From Planosporangium spinosum (GTDB lineage Bacteria > Actinomycetota > Actinomycetes > Mycobacteriales > Micromonosporaceae), in assembly GCF_049999945.1 (NCBI RefSeq), contig NZ_JBLYUB010000003.1, positions 248,001 to 312,000 on the forward strand: 64,000 nucleotides of DNA, in the 5' to 3' direction. The notes beneath the pieces are model-generated. The model was not told where the DNA came from. It saw only the letters and a list, made by a program, of their open reading frames with translations, and did no database searches. Positions 1-10,541 of the stretch are shown here, piece after piece; the first letter of the stretch is position 1; the number at the start of each line of letters is the position of its first letter. A program made the position numbers and the translations under genes.

Positions 1-358
1 TACCGGTCCGGAACGTCGCCTCGACCTGCACCAACGTCACCATGTCGGGGACTTCCGGCATCACGTCGTCGCGGGTGAGCACCTGCTTGCCGAGCTGCTG
101 CACCTCCGCCAGGGACCGCCCGTCGCGGGCGGCCTCCAGCAACACCTCACAGATCAGCGCGATCGACTCCGGAAAGTTGAGCTTGACGCCTCGTGCCTTG
201 CGCCGCCGGGCCAGGTCCGCGACCTGGTAGATCACCAGCTTCTGCGTCTCCCGCGGAGTGAGCATCAGCGAGGAGATCCACGTCTCGGTGCCGGGAGCCG
301 ACGATGTACGTACGCCCGATTCGTCGCCTCGGTTGGCGGCGCTCTGCTCTTGGTCCAT
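1..358 (-). CDS. ureA: Urease gamma subunit, 3' end cut by the window edge
   Basis: Urease hydrolyses urea to ammonia and carbamate in the cytoplasm at a di-nickel centre carried by the alpha subunit; gamma is a small structural subunit. Reading leftward the frame gives the gamma hallmarks LTPRETQKL, ADLARRRKARG, LNFPE and LTRDDVMPEVPDM, then runs off the window after about 119 residues. The start at 358 has GGAGG five bases upstream and adds about 31 residues before the usual LTPRE start. An internal ATG at 265 would give the normal length but lacks a ribosome binding site. The beta and alpha subunits should lie just left of the window. Family assignment is firm; the extended N-terminus is less certain. 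Confidence 0.88.
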   Translation of the reverse strand, partial: MDQEQSAANRGDESGVRTSSAPGTETWISSLMLTPRETQKLVIYQVADLARRRKARGVKLNFPESIALICEVLLEAARDGRSLAEVQQLGKQVLTRDDVMPEVPDMVTLVQVEATFRTG

Positions 359-578
359 CGAGGCCTCCTTCGATGGCGAGGCAGCGGACCGGTGATGCTC
401 CATGCGCCACCCCACCTACCCCAGCCCCGGGTGGTAAACCACACCCGCGCCATGGCGGACGGCCGTTCGAACAGCGGTATGCACCGTCACGCCCGCGCCC
501 GGCGGGCCGCAGTGCATGAGCACCGGCCCGCCGGGTGGCACGCGGTAACGCCAGGGCTTCGCGCCGCCCCGCGCCGCC

Positions 579-1835
579 TCAACGCAGGCCCAGGTGGACC
601 TCTCCGCCGTCCGGCCTGACGTCGCGAAGCAGGGACGACGGTACGCGGAAGACCCGGCCGGGCGACGCCGGCCACGGTACCCGCCGGCGGGCGATCACCC
701 TGCCGTCCTGGCGTACGACGACCTGTGGCAGCCGGACCAGTTCGTCGGTCCACAGCAGCAGCCGGTTGCGGGCGGGTGCCGGGTCGCCGGCGCGCAGCAG
801 GTTGGGCGCCACCCACCGGAACGGCTCGTCGGCGACGATCCGCACGCCCGCGGCCGGTGGCCGTGGCCCGGCCAGCCAGTCGAGGACCCGGTCGGCGACG
901 TGCGCCCCGTCGAGGGCGGCGATGTCGGCGGTGTCGACGGCGTGCACGAGGTTGCCGATGGCGAACACGCCGGGACGGCTGGTGCGCAGCGCGGTGTCCA
1001 CGACGGGACCCAACGTGCCGGGGTCGATGTCGAGGCCGCCCCACCGGGCCAGTTCGTGGTCCGGGATCCAGTCGCCGGTGAGGACCAGGGTGTCGCAGTC
1101 GACCGTGCGCCGCTGCCCGGTGTCCAGGTTCTCCAGCTCGACGGCCTGCAGCCGGCCGTGGCCGATGACGCGGGTCACCCGCGTGCGGGTGGCGACCGGT
1201 ACGCCGAGCAGGCTCCGACCCGGGATGTTGAAGGCGGCGTACGACTCCGGCGAGGCGTACCGGGTGGTCATGAGCACCGACCTGCACCCGGCCTCGCGCA
1301 GCGTGAGCACCGCCGACCAGCTGACCAGTTCGCCACCGACGACCACGGCCCGCTTGCCGACCTTGCCGTGGTGGAGGTGGACGAGGTTCTGCAGGTGTCC
1401 GGTGGTGTAGACGCCGCCGGGACGGTCGCCGGGGATCAGACGGGCTGGGCGGGGCCGTTCCCGGGCGCCGGTGGCGAGCACGATCGCGGGCGCCTGGACC
1501 CGCAGCCGCCCCTGCGGGCTGGTGACCTCGACGGTGTGGTCGTCGGCCCAGTTGGTGACGGTGGCCTGGGTGCGGATCGTCGCTCCGGCGCGCCGGGCGG
1601 CGTCGACCAGATGCGCGGCGTACGCCGGGCCGCTCATGAAACGGCGCAGGTCGCGGATGCCGTAGCCGGGGTGGTCGCTGTGGCGGGGGATACCGCCGGC
1701 GGTGGCCTCCCGGTCCAGGACCAGGACCTCGCCGGCTACCTTCGGGGCGAGGGTACGGGCGGCGGTGAGCCCGGCCGGGCCGGCGCCGATGATGAGTACC
1801 TCGGGGGTGAGGACGGGCAGGCTGGCCTCGGTCAT
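579..1835 (-). CDS. FAD-dependent oxidoreductase, partner of the GlpA-like dehydrogenase
   Basis: A 418-residue pyridine-nucleotide-disulfide-type flavoprotein. The N-terminal FAD motif IIGAGPAGLTAA lies near residue 16, a central nucleotide-binding motif VVVGGELVSWSA follows, and the C-terminal FAD-closing motif is VFAIGNLVHAVD. There is no redox-active CxxC pair, so it is not a thioredoxin-reductase type; the nearest relatives I know are small-molecule dehydrogenase subunits encoded next to GlpA-like proteins. The start overlaps the stop of the preceding dehydrogenase gene by four bases (ATGA), so the two are probably translationally coupled and may form one complex. It is the last gene of the operon that begins with the DeoR regulator. 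Substrate unknown. Confidence 0.8.
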   Translation of the reverse strand: MTEASLPVLTPEVLIIGAGPAGLTAARTLAPKVAGEVLVLDREATAGGIPRHSDHPGYGIRDLRRFMSGPAYAAHLVDAARRAGATIRTQATVTNWADDHTVEVTSPQGRLRVQAPAIVLATGARERPRPARLIPGDRPGGVYTTGHLQNLVHLHHGKVGKRAVVVGGELVSWSAVLTLREAGCRSVLMTTRYASPESYAAFNIPGRSLLGVPVATRTRVTRVIGHGRLQAVELENLDTGQRRTVDCDTLVLTGDWIPDHELARWGGLDIDPGTLGPVVDTALRTSRPGVFAIGNLVHAVDTADIAALDGAHVADRVLDWLAGPRPPAAGVRIVADEPFRWVAPNLLRAGDPAPARNRLLLWTDELVRLPQVVVRQDGRVIARRRVPWPASPGRVFRVPSSLLRDVRPDGGEVHLGLR

Positions 1836-3268
1836 TTCGTTGCCTCGGGGAGGGGCGCGGCGGTCCCGCCGCGGGTGGTGAGCAGGTCGCGAACCTCGGC
1901 GCCGCAGAAGAATCCCTGACAGCGGCCGTTCATGACGCGGGTGCGGCGGCGGAGCCCTTCCAGACCGGCGGGTGGGATCGGCGAACCGAACGCGTCGCGG
2001 ATCTCGCCGGCGGTGACCCGTTCGCAGAAGCAGACGACCCGGCCGTAGGCGGGGTCGGCGGCGATGAGGTCGGGCCGCTGGTACGGCCGGGGAAACGCCT
2101 CGCCGAGGTTGGGCATGCGCGGCGGGGCGGGAAGCTCGGCCCTGGGTACGAGCGGCAGGCCCGCCTCGGCGACGACGTCCCGGACGTACTCGCCGATCGC
2201 CATGCCCGCCGTCAGGCCGGTCGAGCGGATGCCGCCGACGAGGACGTACCGCTGGCTGGGGTCGGCCTCGATGAGGTAGTCGCTGTGGTCGATGGCCGCG
2301 CGCAGCCCGGCGTACGTGGCCGTGACCTCCTCGGCCAGCAGCCGTGGCATCAGGCGTTCCCCCTTGGCGAGCAGGAACTCGAAGCCGCTTTCGGAGGTGC
2401 CGGTGTCGGTGCGGTCAGTGAGGTCCTCGGCGGTGGGGCCGAGCATGACGTTGCCGTAGATGGTCGGGCTGATCAGTACGCCCTTGCCCCGGGAGGACGG
2501 TACCGGCAGCACGATCCGGTCGACCAGGGGCCGGGCGAGCTTGTCGTAGACGAGCAGTTCGCCGCGGCGGGGCGTGACCGTGAACCGGTCGTAGCCGAAC
2601 AGCTGGTCGAGCACGTCGGCGCCGAGGCCGGCGGCGTTGATCACCCAGTGGGTACGTACGTCGCCGGCGGAGGTGCGTACCGTCGTGACGTCTTCGCCGA
2701 CGGTGACGCGCTCCACCCGGTGGCCCAGCAATAGGCGTACGCCGCGGCCGACCGCGTCGGTGGCCAGCGCCAGGTTGGTGGTCCAGGTGCAGATGATCGA
2801 CTCGTCCGGGACGGTAAGACCGCCGAGCGCGCCCTCGCCGAGCGCGGGCACCTGCCGGTACACCTCGGCGGCGTCGACGATCTCGCAGTGGGAGTACCCG
2901 TTGGCCTTGGCCTTCTCCCGAAGGCCGGGCAGTGCCTCGAGCTCCTCGGTGGTCCAGGCGACCAGCAGAGCGCCGGTCCGCTCCACCGGGATCCCGGTCC
3001 GCGTCGCGTACTCGCCCAGCAGGTGGCAGCCCCGGCGGACCAGCCGGGACTCCAGGGTGCCCGGCTTGGCGTCGAACCCGGTGTGCAGGATGGCCGTGTT
3101 GGCCTTGCTGGTGCCGTCGCCGACGTCGTCACGGGCTTCGACGATGGCGATCGACAGGTCGAATCCGGCCAGTTCGCGGGCGATCGCCGCGCCCACGATG
3201 CCGGCGCCGATGACGACGACGTCGAACGGCTGGTTCGCTGACCCGGGGTCGGTATCCGGGTGAGTCAT
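1832..3268 (-). CDS. GlpA/LhgO-like FAD dehydrogenase with C-terminal [2Fe-2S] domain
   Basis: A 478-residue DAO-superfamily flavoprotein. The FAD-binding GAGIVG lies at residues 21-26, and a BFD-like iron-sulfur domain sits at the C-terminus with cysteines at about 413, 415, 450 and 455 (CFC ... CQGFFC). This architecture is that of sn-glycerol-3-phosphate dehydrogenase GlpA-like enzymes, which oxidise an alpha-hydroxy phosphate or hydroxy acid and pass electrons to a partner. The gene starts five bases upstream of the end of the kinase gene's intergenic gap (kinase stop at 3273), so the kinase product is the likely substrate. Role as a polyol-phosphate dehydrogenase is inferred from context; a 2-hydroxyacid oxidase is an alternative. 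Confidence 0.82.
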   Translation of the reverse strand: MTHPDTDPGSANQPFDVVVIGAGIVGAAIARELAGFDLSIAIVEARDDVGDGTSKANTAILHTGFDAKPGTLESRLVRRGCHLLGEYATRTGIPVERTGALLVAWTTEELEALPGLREKAKANGYSHCEIVDAAEVYRQVPALGEGALGGLTVPDESIICTWTTNLALATDAVGRGVRLLLGHRVERVTVGEDVTTVRTSAGDVRTHWVINAAGLGADVLDQLFGYDRFTVTPRRGELLVYDKLARPLVDRIVLPVPSSRGKGVLISPTIYGNVMLGPTAEDLTDRTDTGTSESGFEFLLAKGERLMPRLLAEEVTATYAGLRAAIDHSDYLIEADPSQRYVLVGGIRSTGLTAGMAIGEYVRDVVAEAGLPLVPRAELPAPPRMPNLGEAFPRPYQRPDLIAADPAYGRVVCFCERVTAGEIRDAFGSPIPPAGLEGLRRRTRVMNGRCQGFFCGAEVRDLLTTRGGTAAPLPEATK

Positions 3269-3272
3269 GGGA

Positions 3273-4700
3273 TTACTCCTGTGGTGCTGGTAGGGCGGCG
3301 GCGACGGCGGCGCGCCAACGGGCGCGGAACTCGCGCGACCGGTCGGGTGACCATGCCGGCTCGTACGTCGTTTCCGGTTCCCAGGGTGGGACGGCGTCGG
3401 CGACGGTGAGCTGCGGATGTACCGACATCCGGGCCAGCGCGGCCGCGCCGAGGGCGGTGGCGTGCGCCGACGGGTAGACGTCGATCGGGATCTGCATCAG
3501 GTCGGCGGTGGCCTGCATCAGCGCCCGACTCTGGGTGAGCCCGCCGTCGACGCGCAGCCGGGTCAGCGGCTGGCCGAGATCGGCCTCGACGAGCGTGGCG
3601 ATCTCGGCGACCTGCGCGGCGATGCCCTGCAGGACGGCGAGTACGAGATGCTCCGGCCGGGTGGACAGGGTCATTCCGGTGAAGGCCGCGGTGGCGTCGG
3701 GGCGCCACCACGGGGCGGCGAGCCCGGCCAGCGACGGTACACAGAGAACACCCTGGGCGTCCGGGGCGGCGACCCGGTCGAGGTCCGCCGCGGACGCGAT
3801 GAAGCCGAGATCGGACAGCCAGCGCACCGCTGACGCCGCGGTGTAGACCTGTCCGTCGACGCAGTACGGCGTCTCGCCGCGGGCGCGCCACGCCACGGAG
3901 GTGGTCAGCCCGGAGGTCGACCGCACGGCGGTGCCGCCGGCGTTGGCGAGCAGGAACGCGCCCGTACCGAACGTGCACTTGGCCAGGCCCGGCGCGATGC
4001 CACCCTCGGCGAGCAGCGCGGCCTGCTGGTCGACGACCAGCCCGGCCACGGCCATGGTGGTGCCGAACGCGGTGGTGTCACCGACGATCTGGTCGCATGC
4101 GACGAGCCGGGGCAGTTCCTCGCCGGCCAGGCCGAACAGGTCGACGAGTTGCGGGTCCCACTCGACGGCGTCGAGGCCCAGCAGCAGCGAGCGGCTGGCG
4201 GTGGAGACGTCGGTGACGAACTCGCCGGTGAGGTGGTGGACCAGCCAGGTGTCGGTCGTGGTGACCACGCCCGCGCCGGTGACGTTGCGGCGCAGCCACG
4301 CCATCTTCGGGGCGGAGAAGTACGGGTCGAGCACCAGCCCGGTGCGCTGCGCCACCCAGTCGCGGTGCGCCGCCAGTTCGGCGCACAGCGGCTCGGCGCG
4401 CCGGTCCTGCCACACGACCGCCGGTGACAGCGGCGCCCCGGTCGCGCGGTCCCAGGCCAGGACGGTCTCGCCCTGGTTGGCGATCGAGACCGCCTCGACC
4501 GGCCGGCCGGCGAGCGCGACGGCTCGCCGACCGGCGTCGAGTACCGATTCCAGCAGTTCCGCCGGGTCCTGCTCGACGCCGCCGCCCGGCAGGTAGGTCG
4601 GGCGGACCGGCGCTTCCGCGATCGCCAGGACGGTCCCCGCCTCGTCGACGACGATCGCCTTCGTACCGGACGTGCCCTGGTCGATGGCGAGCACGGTCAT
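3273..4700 (-). CDS. FGGY-family kinase resembling glycerol kinase
   Basis: A 475-residue sugar/polyol kinase starting MTVLAIDQGTSGTKA, the phosphate-binding opening of FGGY kinases. It follows GlpK closely: NQGET at 75-79, VVWQDRR near 97, DPYFS at 125-129 and a VVDQQAAL motif. In E. coli GlpK the NQRET arginine (Arg83) binds glycerol; here it is glycine (Gly77), while the following Glu, the Tyr and the Asp-Gln pair remain. I therefore read it as a kinase for a glycerol-like polyol or amino alcohol rather than plain GlpK. The ATG overlaps the permease stop by four bases (ATGA). A longer upstream open frame lies inside the permease gene and is rejected. Confidence 0.85.
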   Translation of the reverse strand: MTVLAIDQGTSGTKAIVVDEAGTVLAIAEAPVRPTYLPGGGVEQDPAELLESVLDAGRRAVALAGRPVEAVSIANQGETVLAWDRATGAPLSPAVVWQDRRAEPLCAELAAHRDWVAQRTGLVLDPYFSAPKMAWLRRNVTGAGVVTTTDTWLVHHLTGEFVTDVSTASRSLLLGLDAVEWDPQLVDLFGLAGEELPRLVACDQIVGDTTAFGTTMAVAGLVVDQQAALLAEGGIAPGLAKCTFGTGAFLLANAGGTAVRSTSGLTTSVAWRARGETPYCVDGQVYTAASAVRWLSDLGFIASAADLDRVAAPDAQGVLCVPSLAGLAAPWWRPDATAAFTGMTLSTRPEHLVLAVLQGIAAQVAEIATLVEADLGQPLTRLRVDGGLTQSRALMQATADLMQIPIDVYPSAHATALGAAALARMSVHPQLTVADAVPPWEPETTYEPAWSPDRSREFRARWRAAVAAALPAPQE

Positions 4701-6211
4701 AGCGCGTCCACCGCCTCGCCGGGCTCGGCGGTCAGCTTTTCCCGCCGGGTGAACCACACGACGGCGAACAGCACCGCACCGACGGCCAGGGTGCCGAGCG
4801 CGTAGTACTGCGCCTGCCGGAACTGCGCCGGGATCATGAAGATGCACAGCTCGAGGACCAGCCACACCACCGCACCGGCGACGACGGGCTTCTCCCACCG
4901 GCCGAGGCTGAAGTCGTCCGGGCCCGGCCGGTACCGGTGGCGGGTGCCGATGAACAGCGCCACCGTGCCGGCGTAGAGGATGGCGGGCATCAGCGTGGCC
5001 GCGCCGAGCAGCTGGGCGAGCGCGTCGGCGTTGGAGGCGAACGCGAGCACGATGACGACGGAGGTCAGACCGGCCAGCAGGGTCGCGTACGTCGGGCCGC
5101 CGGTCGGGCGGGGCACCCGGGACAGCAGGTGGGCCGCCGGCACACGCTCGTCACGGGCCATCGCGTACACCAGGCGGCTGCAGCTGACCATGATGACCAG
5201 GCCACATGCGAAGATCGCCACGCACACGACGACCAGCATCGCCTTGGCCACGGCGCTGCCGACCGTGCTCTGGATGATGTCGGCCACCGGCGAGGAGCTG
5301 GCGCTGATCTCGGTGAGGTGGTTGCCGATGCCGGCGGTGATCACGATCAGGAACAGCATGCCGATCACGCCGCTGACCAGCAGTGCGCGCACCATCGCGG
5401 CGGGCACGACCTTCTTGGGGTTGTGGGTCTCCTCGGCGAGGTTGGCCGCCGATTCCCACCCGACGAGGGTGAACGCACCCAGCAGGGCCGACAGCATGAA
5501 CGGGCCGAGCCAGCCGTAGTAGCCGTGCGCCGGGACCGCGCCGTACGAGCCGAGGTTGCCCCAGCTGCCCTTGCCGCCGAAGATCACCGCGGCGGCGATC
5601 AGCACGGTGATGCCGATGATGGCCAGCACCTCCGCGCCGACGGCCCAGTTGTTGATCCTCGTGGTGATCGGCGTCGACCAGATGATGAGCGCCATCTGGA
5701 CGAGCAGCACGATCACGGTCACCACGGCCCCGCGGCCGGCGGTGTACTCGATGCCCAGCAGTGGGAATACCGCCACCTGGGTCAGGCCGTAGTCGACGGC
5801 GACCGCGACGATGGCCAGGAACGCGAACGACACCCAGCCGAACCACCAGCCGAGCACCGGCGACGCGAGCCGGCTGGCCCACTGGTAGCTGTAGCCCGAC
5901 AGCGGGATGCGGTTGGCCAGCATCCCGTACACCAGCGCCACGAAGATCGTGCCGACGGTGACGATCGGCCAGGTCCAGATGCCCGCGGGCCCCCCGGAGC
6001 CGAGCACCGTGCCGTACGTGCTGAACAGGCCGGTGGTGACGGAGATGAACGAGAACGCGACCGCGAACGACTCGAACTTGCCCAGCGTGCGGGCCAGCTG
6101 CTGCTGGTAGCCGGCGTGCTCGATGCTGGTGTCGGCGGCGGCGTCGGAGACCGGCGGGCCGGGTGGCGCCGACTCAACGGGCCGTTGAGGCGGCATGACA
6201 GACTGTGACAC
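4697..6211 (-). CDS. APC-superfamily permease (amino acid/choline type)
   Basis: A 504-residue membrane protein with about 12 hydrophobic segments. It carries the amino acid-polyamine-organocation signature after TM6, WESAANLAEETHNPKKVVP. I chose GTG at 6211 because GGAG sits seven bases upstream; the ATG at 6196 has no such site. Members import amino acids, choline, GABA or amines with protons or sodium. Finding it coupled by ATGA to a GlpK-like kinase and a GlpA-like dehydrogenase is unusual, since such operons normally use GlpF or a sugar porter; this suggests a nitrogen-containing or otherwise atypical polyol substrate. It lies 68 bases downstream of the DeoR regulator gene. Confidence 0.85.
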   Translation of the reverse strand: MSQSVMPPQRPVESAPPGPPVSDAAADTSIEHAGYQQQLARTLGKFESFAVAFSFISVTTGLFSTYGTVLGSGGPAGIWTWPIVTVGTIFVALVYGMLANRIPLSGYSYQWASRLASPVLGWWFGWVSFAFLAIVAVAVDYGLTQVAVFPLLGIEYTAGRGAVVTVIVLLVQMALIIWSTPITTRINNWAVGAEVLAIIGITVLIAAAVIFGGKGSWGNLGSYGAVPAHGYYGWLGPFMLSALLGAFTLVGWESAANLAEETHNPKKVVPAAMVRALLVSGVIGMLFLIVITAGIGNHLTEISASSSPVADIIQSTVGSAVAKAMLVVVCVAIFACGLVIMVSCSRLVYAMARDERVPAAHLLSRVPRPTGGPTYATLLAGLTSVVIVLAFASNADALAQLLGAATLMPAILYAGTVALFIGTRHRYRPGPDDFSLGRWEKPVVAGAVVWLVLELCIFMIPAQFRQAQYYALGTLAVGAVLFAVVWFTRREKLTAEPGEAVDAL

Positions 6212-6279
6212 GGGTCGACTCCTACGGTGAGACGGGGATAGATCCCGGTCGGGCGACGTTGCCGCGTCGCCCGACCGCC

Positions 6280-7044
6280 TTATGCGGTGACGATGACGCC
6301 GCCGGCACGTTTGACGGCGAGCGCCAGGGGTGGGGCCGGGCGGCCGTCGGTGACCAGCCCGGTGAGCGCCCCAAGGTCGCATACGCGGTGGGGCGCGACG
6401 CGGTCGAACTTCGACGAGTCGACCAGGGCGTACGCGCAGGCCGAGTTGGCCAGCATCACCCGGCGTGTGGCCACCTCGTCGAGATGGAAGTCGGTCAGCC
6501 CGGCTTCCACGTCGACACCGCCCGAGCCCAGGAAGGCCACGTCGGCGCGCAGGTCGGTGAAGAACGCCACGGCGTGGGAATTCGAGCACGCCAGGTCGCC
6601 ACCGCGTACCCGGCCGCCGGACACCAGCACCTCCACGCCGGCGCGGCCGGCGAGCTCCGCGGCCACCAGTAGCGAACAGGTGGCGACCGTGCCGTGGAAG
6701 CTGCCGGGCAGGGCGCGCGCGACCTCCAGCGCGGTGGTGCCGACGTCGATGATCACCGTTTGGCCGGGCCGCACCAGTGTCGCGGCCGCGCGGCCGATGG
6801 CGATCTTGGCTTCGTGGTTGGCCGAGGATCGCTCCTGGAACGGCGCCTCCTCGTCAGCTGAGACCAGCGCGCTCGTCGCGCCGCCGTGCACCCGCTTCAG
6901 CACACCCTTGTGCTCCAGCGTGGTCAGGTCGCGACGGATGGTTTCCCCGGAGGCGCCGGTCAGGGCGACCAGTTCTTCCGTGCTGACCACGCGCGCGGAG
7001 CGGACTGCGTCGGTGATCCGGGCGTGTCGCTCAGCGGGGAGCAT
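6280..7044 (-). CDS. DeoR/GlpR-family transcriptional repressor
   Basis: A 254-residue regulator. The N-terminal winged helix-turn-helix (about residues 1-57, LPAERHARITDAV ... SGETIRRDL) is followed by the DeoR-type sugar-phosphate sensor domain with the DVGTTALEVARAL loop around residue 100. DeoR proteins usually repress the catabolic genes beside them and are released by a phosphorylated intermediate. It is the first gene of the permease-kinase-dehydrogenase operon and so is its likely regulator. The promoter should lie in the 208 bases between 7045 and fumC, where I see no clear operator. Confidence 0.9.
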   Translation of the reverse strand: MLPAERHARITDAVRSARVVSTEELVALTGASGETIRRDLTTLEHKGVLKRVHGGATSALVSADEEAPFQERSSANHEAKIAIGRAAATLVRPGQTVIIDVGTTALEVARALPGSFHGTVATCSLLVAAELAGRAGVEVLVSGGRVRGGDLACSNSHAVAFFTDLRADVAFLGSGGVDVEAGLTDFHLDEVATRRVMLANSACAYALVDSSKFDRVAPHRVCDLGALTGLVTDGRPAPPLALAVKRAGGVIVTA

Positions 7045-7252
7045 CGCTGACCGAAGCTGTGGAAAGTCGAGGATGCATGCGGGAAAGTGTGGACTTCGGC
7101 CCGCGGGCTGTCAATAGCCGTGCCGTAGCCCGTCAACGTCAACGGTGCGGAGGCCCGACGGGCAGGAGCTTGACCCTCGGACCACGGTCATTCGCTGATC
7201 GCGATGACGCGGAGAGGCGACCCGGTGCCGCCACGGACGGATGTCGCCCGGG

Positions 7253-8731
<1,479 letters not shown>

Positions 8732-8901
8732 CCCGTCACCCTGCCTTCATCAGGCCTTCGGTATCGCCGCAGGAACGTGCACCAGCCGCCCCGGCGCGAT
8801 CAGGAGTCCTACCCTGCCCGATCCGTTTACACCTTCCGCCGTCGGCTTGCCGCTGCGCTGGTCCCGGCGTGCAATGCGCGCATCACCGCGAACCCCGCCG
8901 G

Positions 8902-10356
8902 TCACGTCCGCGGGAGCCCGGAGGGCGGCCAGCCCTCAGGTCCGGTGCTGCCGGCTCGATACGCGCGCAGTGGCACCGCGTTCTCGCGCCAGGCCGTTCG
9001 TACCGGCTCGATGATGCGCCAGCAGTCCACGGCGGTGTCCCCGCGTACCGACAGCGTCGGGTCGCCGTCGAGCACCCCTTTGAGTACTTCGCCGTACTCG
9101 GGCAGTTCGCCGGGGCCGAAGTCGGCTTCCAGTGTCACCGGGTCGATGCGGGTCGGGTCGCCGGGACCGTTGATGTTGACGTCGAGGCGTAGCCGGTCGG
9201 GGCCGAAGCCGATGCCGAGGCGCAGCCGGGTCGGTTGGTCGGGGCCGGTCAGACCGACGGGTACCCGAGGTGGTTCCTTGAAGGTGACGACGACCTCCTC
9301 GCGTGGCGCGCCGAGCGCCTTGCCCGACCGGACCCGGAACGGCACCCCGGCCCACCGCCAGGTGTCCACGGCGAGCACGACCTCGGCGAACGTCTCGGTT
9401 GTGCTGCCGGCGGGGATGCCCTCCTCGTCGGTGTACGACGGCAGCCGCCGCCCGTCGATCTCGCCCGCGGTGTACTGTGCCCGGCGGCTGAACGCGACCG
9501 GATCGTCGTTCCACACCCGGGTCGCGCGCAGCACCTCGGCCTTGCGGTCGCGCAGGTCCCGGGCGTGCAGCGTGGGTGGGGCCTCCATGGCGATCAGCGA
9601 GAGCACCTGCAGCAGGTGGCTCTGGATCATGTCGACCAGCGCGCCGGCGCCGTCGTAGTAGTCGGCCCGGCCCTCCAGGCCGAGGCTCTCGTCGAAGACG
9701 ATGTCGACGCTGTCGACGTGCTGGTTGTTGAGCACGGGCTCGAAGATCCGATTGGCGAACCGCACACCCACGATGTTGAGCACCGTTGACATGCCAAGGA
9801 AGTGGTCGACCCGGTACACCTGGTCTTCGGGTACCAGCCGGGTCAGGAGGTCGTTGAGGGCCTCGGCGCTGGCCGCGTCCGTGCCGAAGGGCTTCTCCAT
9901 CACCAGTCGGGTGCCCTCGGGCAGGCCGATACCGGTCAGCAGGTGGCACGCTTTCACGGTCACCGATGGCGGCAGTGCGAAGTAGATGATCGGCCGTCCT
10001 CGGCAGGCGCCGAGCAACACTCGCAGGTCGCCGGCATCGGTGACGTCGGCGCGACGGTAGTGCGTACCCTTCGTGACGGCGTCCACCTGCGGCCCGACGG
10101 CGTGCGCTGCCGCGAACGAGTCGGCGACCCGGGCGCGCCAGCGGTCGTCGTCCCAGCCGTCCATCCCGGCACCGACCAGTGACAGGCCCTGGCCCCGGCC
10201 GCTGGCGAGCAGTCCGGCCAGACCGGGCAGCAGCAGTCGCGCGGTCAGGTCGCCGCTGGCGCCCAGGATCAGCAGCGTCTGTTCAGCGGTGCCGTCGGTC
10301 GCCGGCCCGTGACCGCGCGCCGTCGCCTGGCCGGCCAGTGAACGCTCGGAGGTCAT
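8902..10356 (-). CDS. zwf: Glucose-6-phosphate dehydrogenase family protein with altered substrate motif
   Basis: A 484-residue G6PDH-family enzyme, the NADP-linked entry to the oxidative pentose phosphate pathway. The nucleotide motif GASGDLTARLLLP lies near residue 31, EKPFGTD carries the conserved lysine, and YYDGAGALVDMIQSHLLQ contains the general-base histidine. The active-site signature, normally RIDHYLGKE, reads RVDHFLGMS (nt about 9,800-9,822): Asp and His are kept, but Tyr and the phosphate-binding Lys are Phe and Met. It may be a divergent actinobacterial paralogue with changed affinity or substrate. Start chosen at 10356 (MTSERS), after a purine-rich GACGGGGG; longer frames run into non-coding sequence. 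Confidence 0.82.
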   Translation of the reverse strand: MTSERSLAGQATARGHGPATDGTAEQTLLILGASGDLTARLLLPGLAGLLASGRGQGLSLVGAGMDGWDDDRWRARVADSFAAAHAVGPQVDAVTKGTHYRRADVTDAGDLRVLLGACRGRPIIYFALPPSVTVKACHLLTGIGLPEGTRLVMEKPFGTDAASAEALNDLLTRLVPEDQVYRVDHFLGMSTVLNIVGVRFANRIFEPVLNNQHVDSVDIVFDESLGLEGRADYYDGAGALVDMIQSHLLQVLSLIAMEAPPTLHARDLRDRKAEVLRATRVWNDDPVAFSRRAQYTAGEIDGRRLPSYTDEEGIPAGSTTETFAEVVLAVDTWRWAGVPFRVRSGKALGAPREEVVVTFKEPPRVPVGLTGPDQPTRLRLGIGFGPDRLRLDVNINGPGDPTRIDPVTLEADFGPGELPEYGEVLKGVLDGDPTLSVRGDTAVDCWRIIEPVRTAWRENAVPLRAYRAGSTGPEGWPPSGLPRT

Positions 10357-10541
10357 GCCCCCGTCATGCCCCGGTACGACGACACCTATGCGCTCACCAC
10401 AGGTCGCCGCCGTCTGCCGTCGATCAGGCGGGGTCAGTGAGCGTGTGGGCCACCGGATCACCCCGGTGCGCTGACACGCGCGTCCGGTCACCGCTCTTGC
10501 TGAGCGCTGCAGGCACATCGAGTCCTTCTGCGCGCTGCAGG

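Noticed and set aside
594..1919. Long open frame opposite the FAD oxidoreductase gene
   Set aside because: Glycine/valine/arginine-rich translation without motifs; a by-product of strong G/C third-position bias in the true gene on the other strand. The same applies to 4937-6208, 14183-16069, 19046-20446 and 21947-23797.
3265..3978. Arginine-rich frame overlapping the FGGY kinase on the same strand
   Set aside because: Out of frame with a well-conserved kinase and without its own binding site or motifs.
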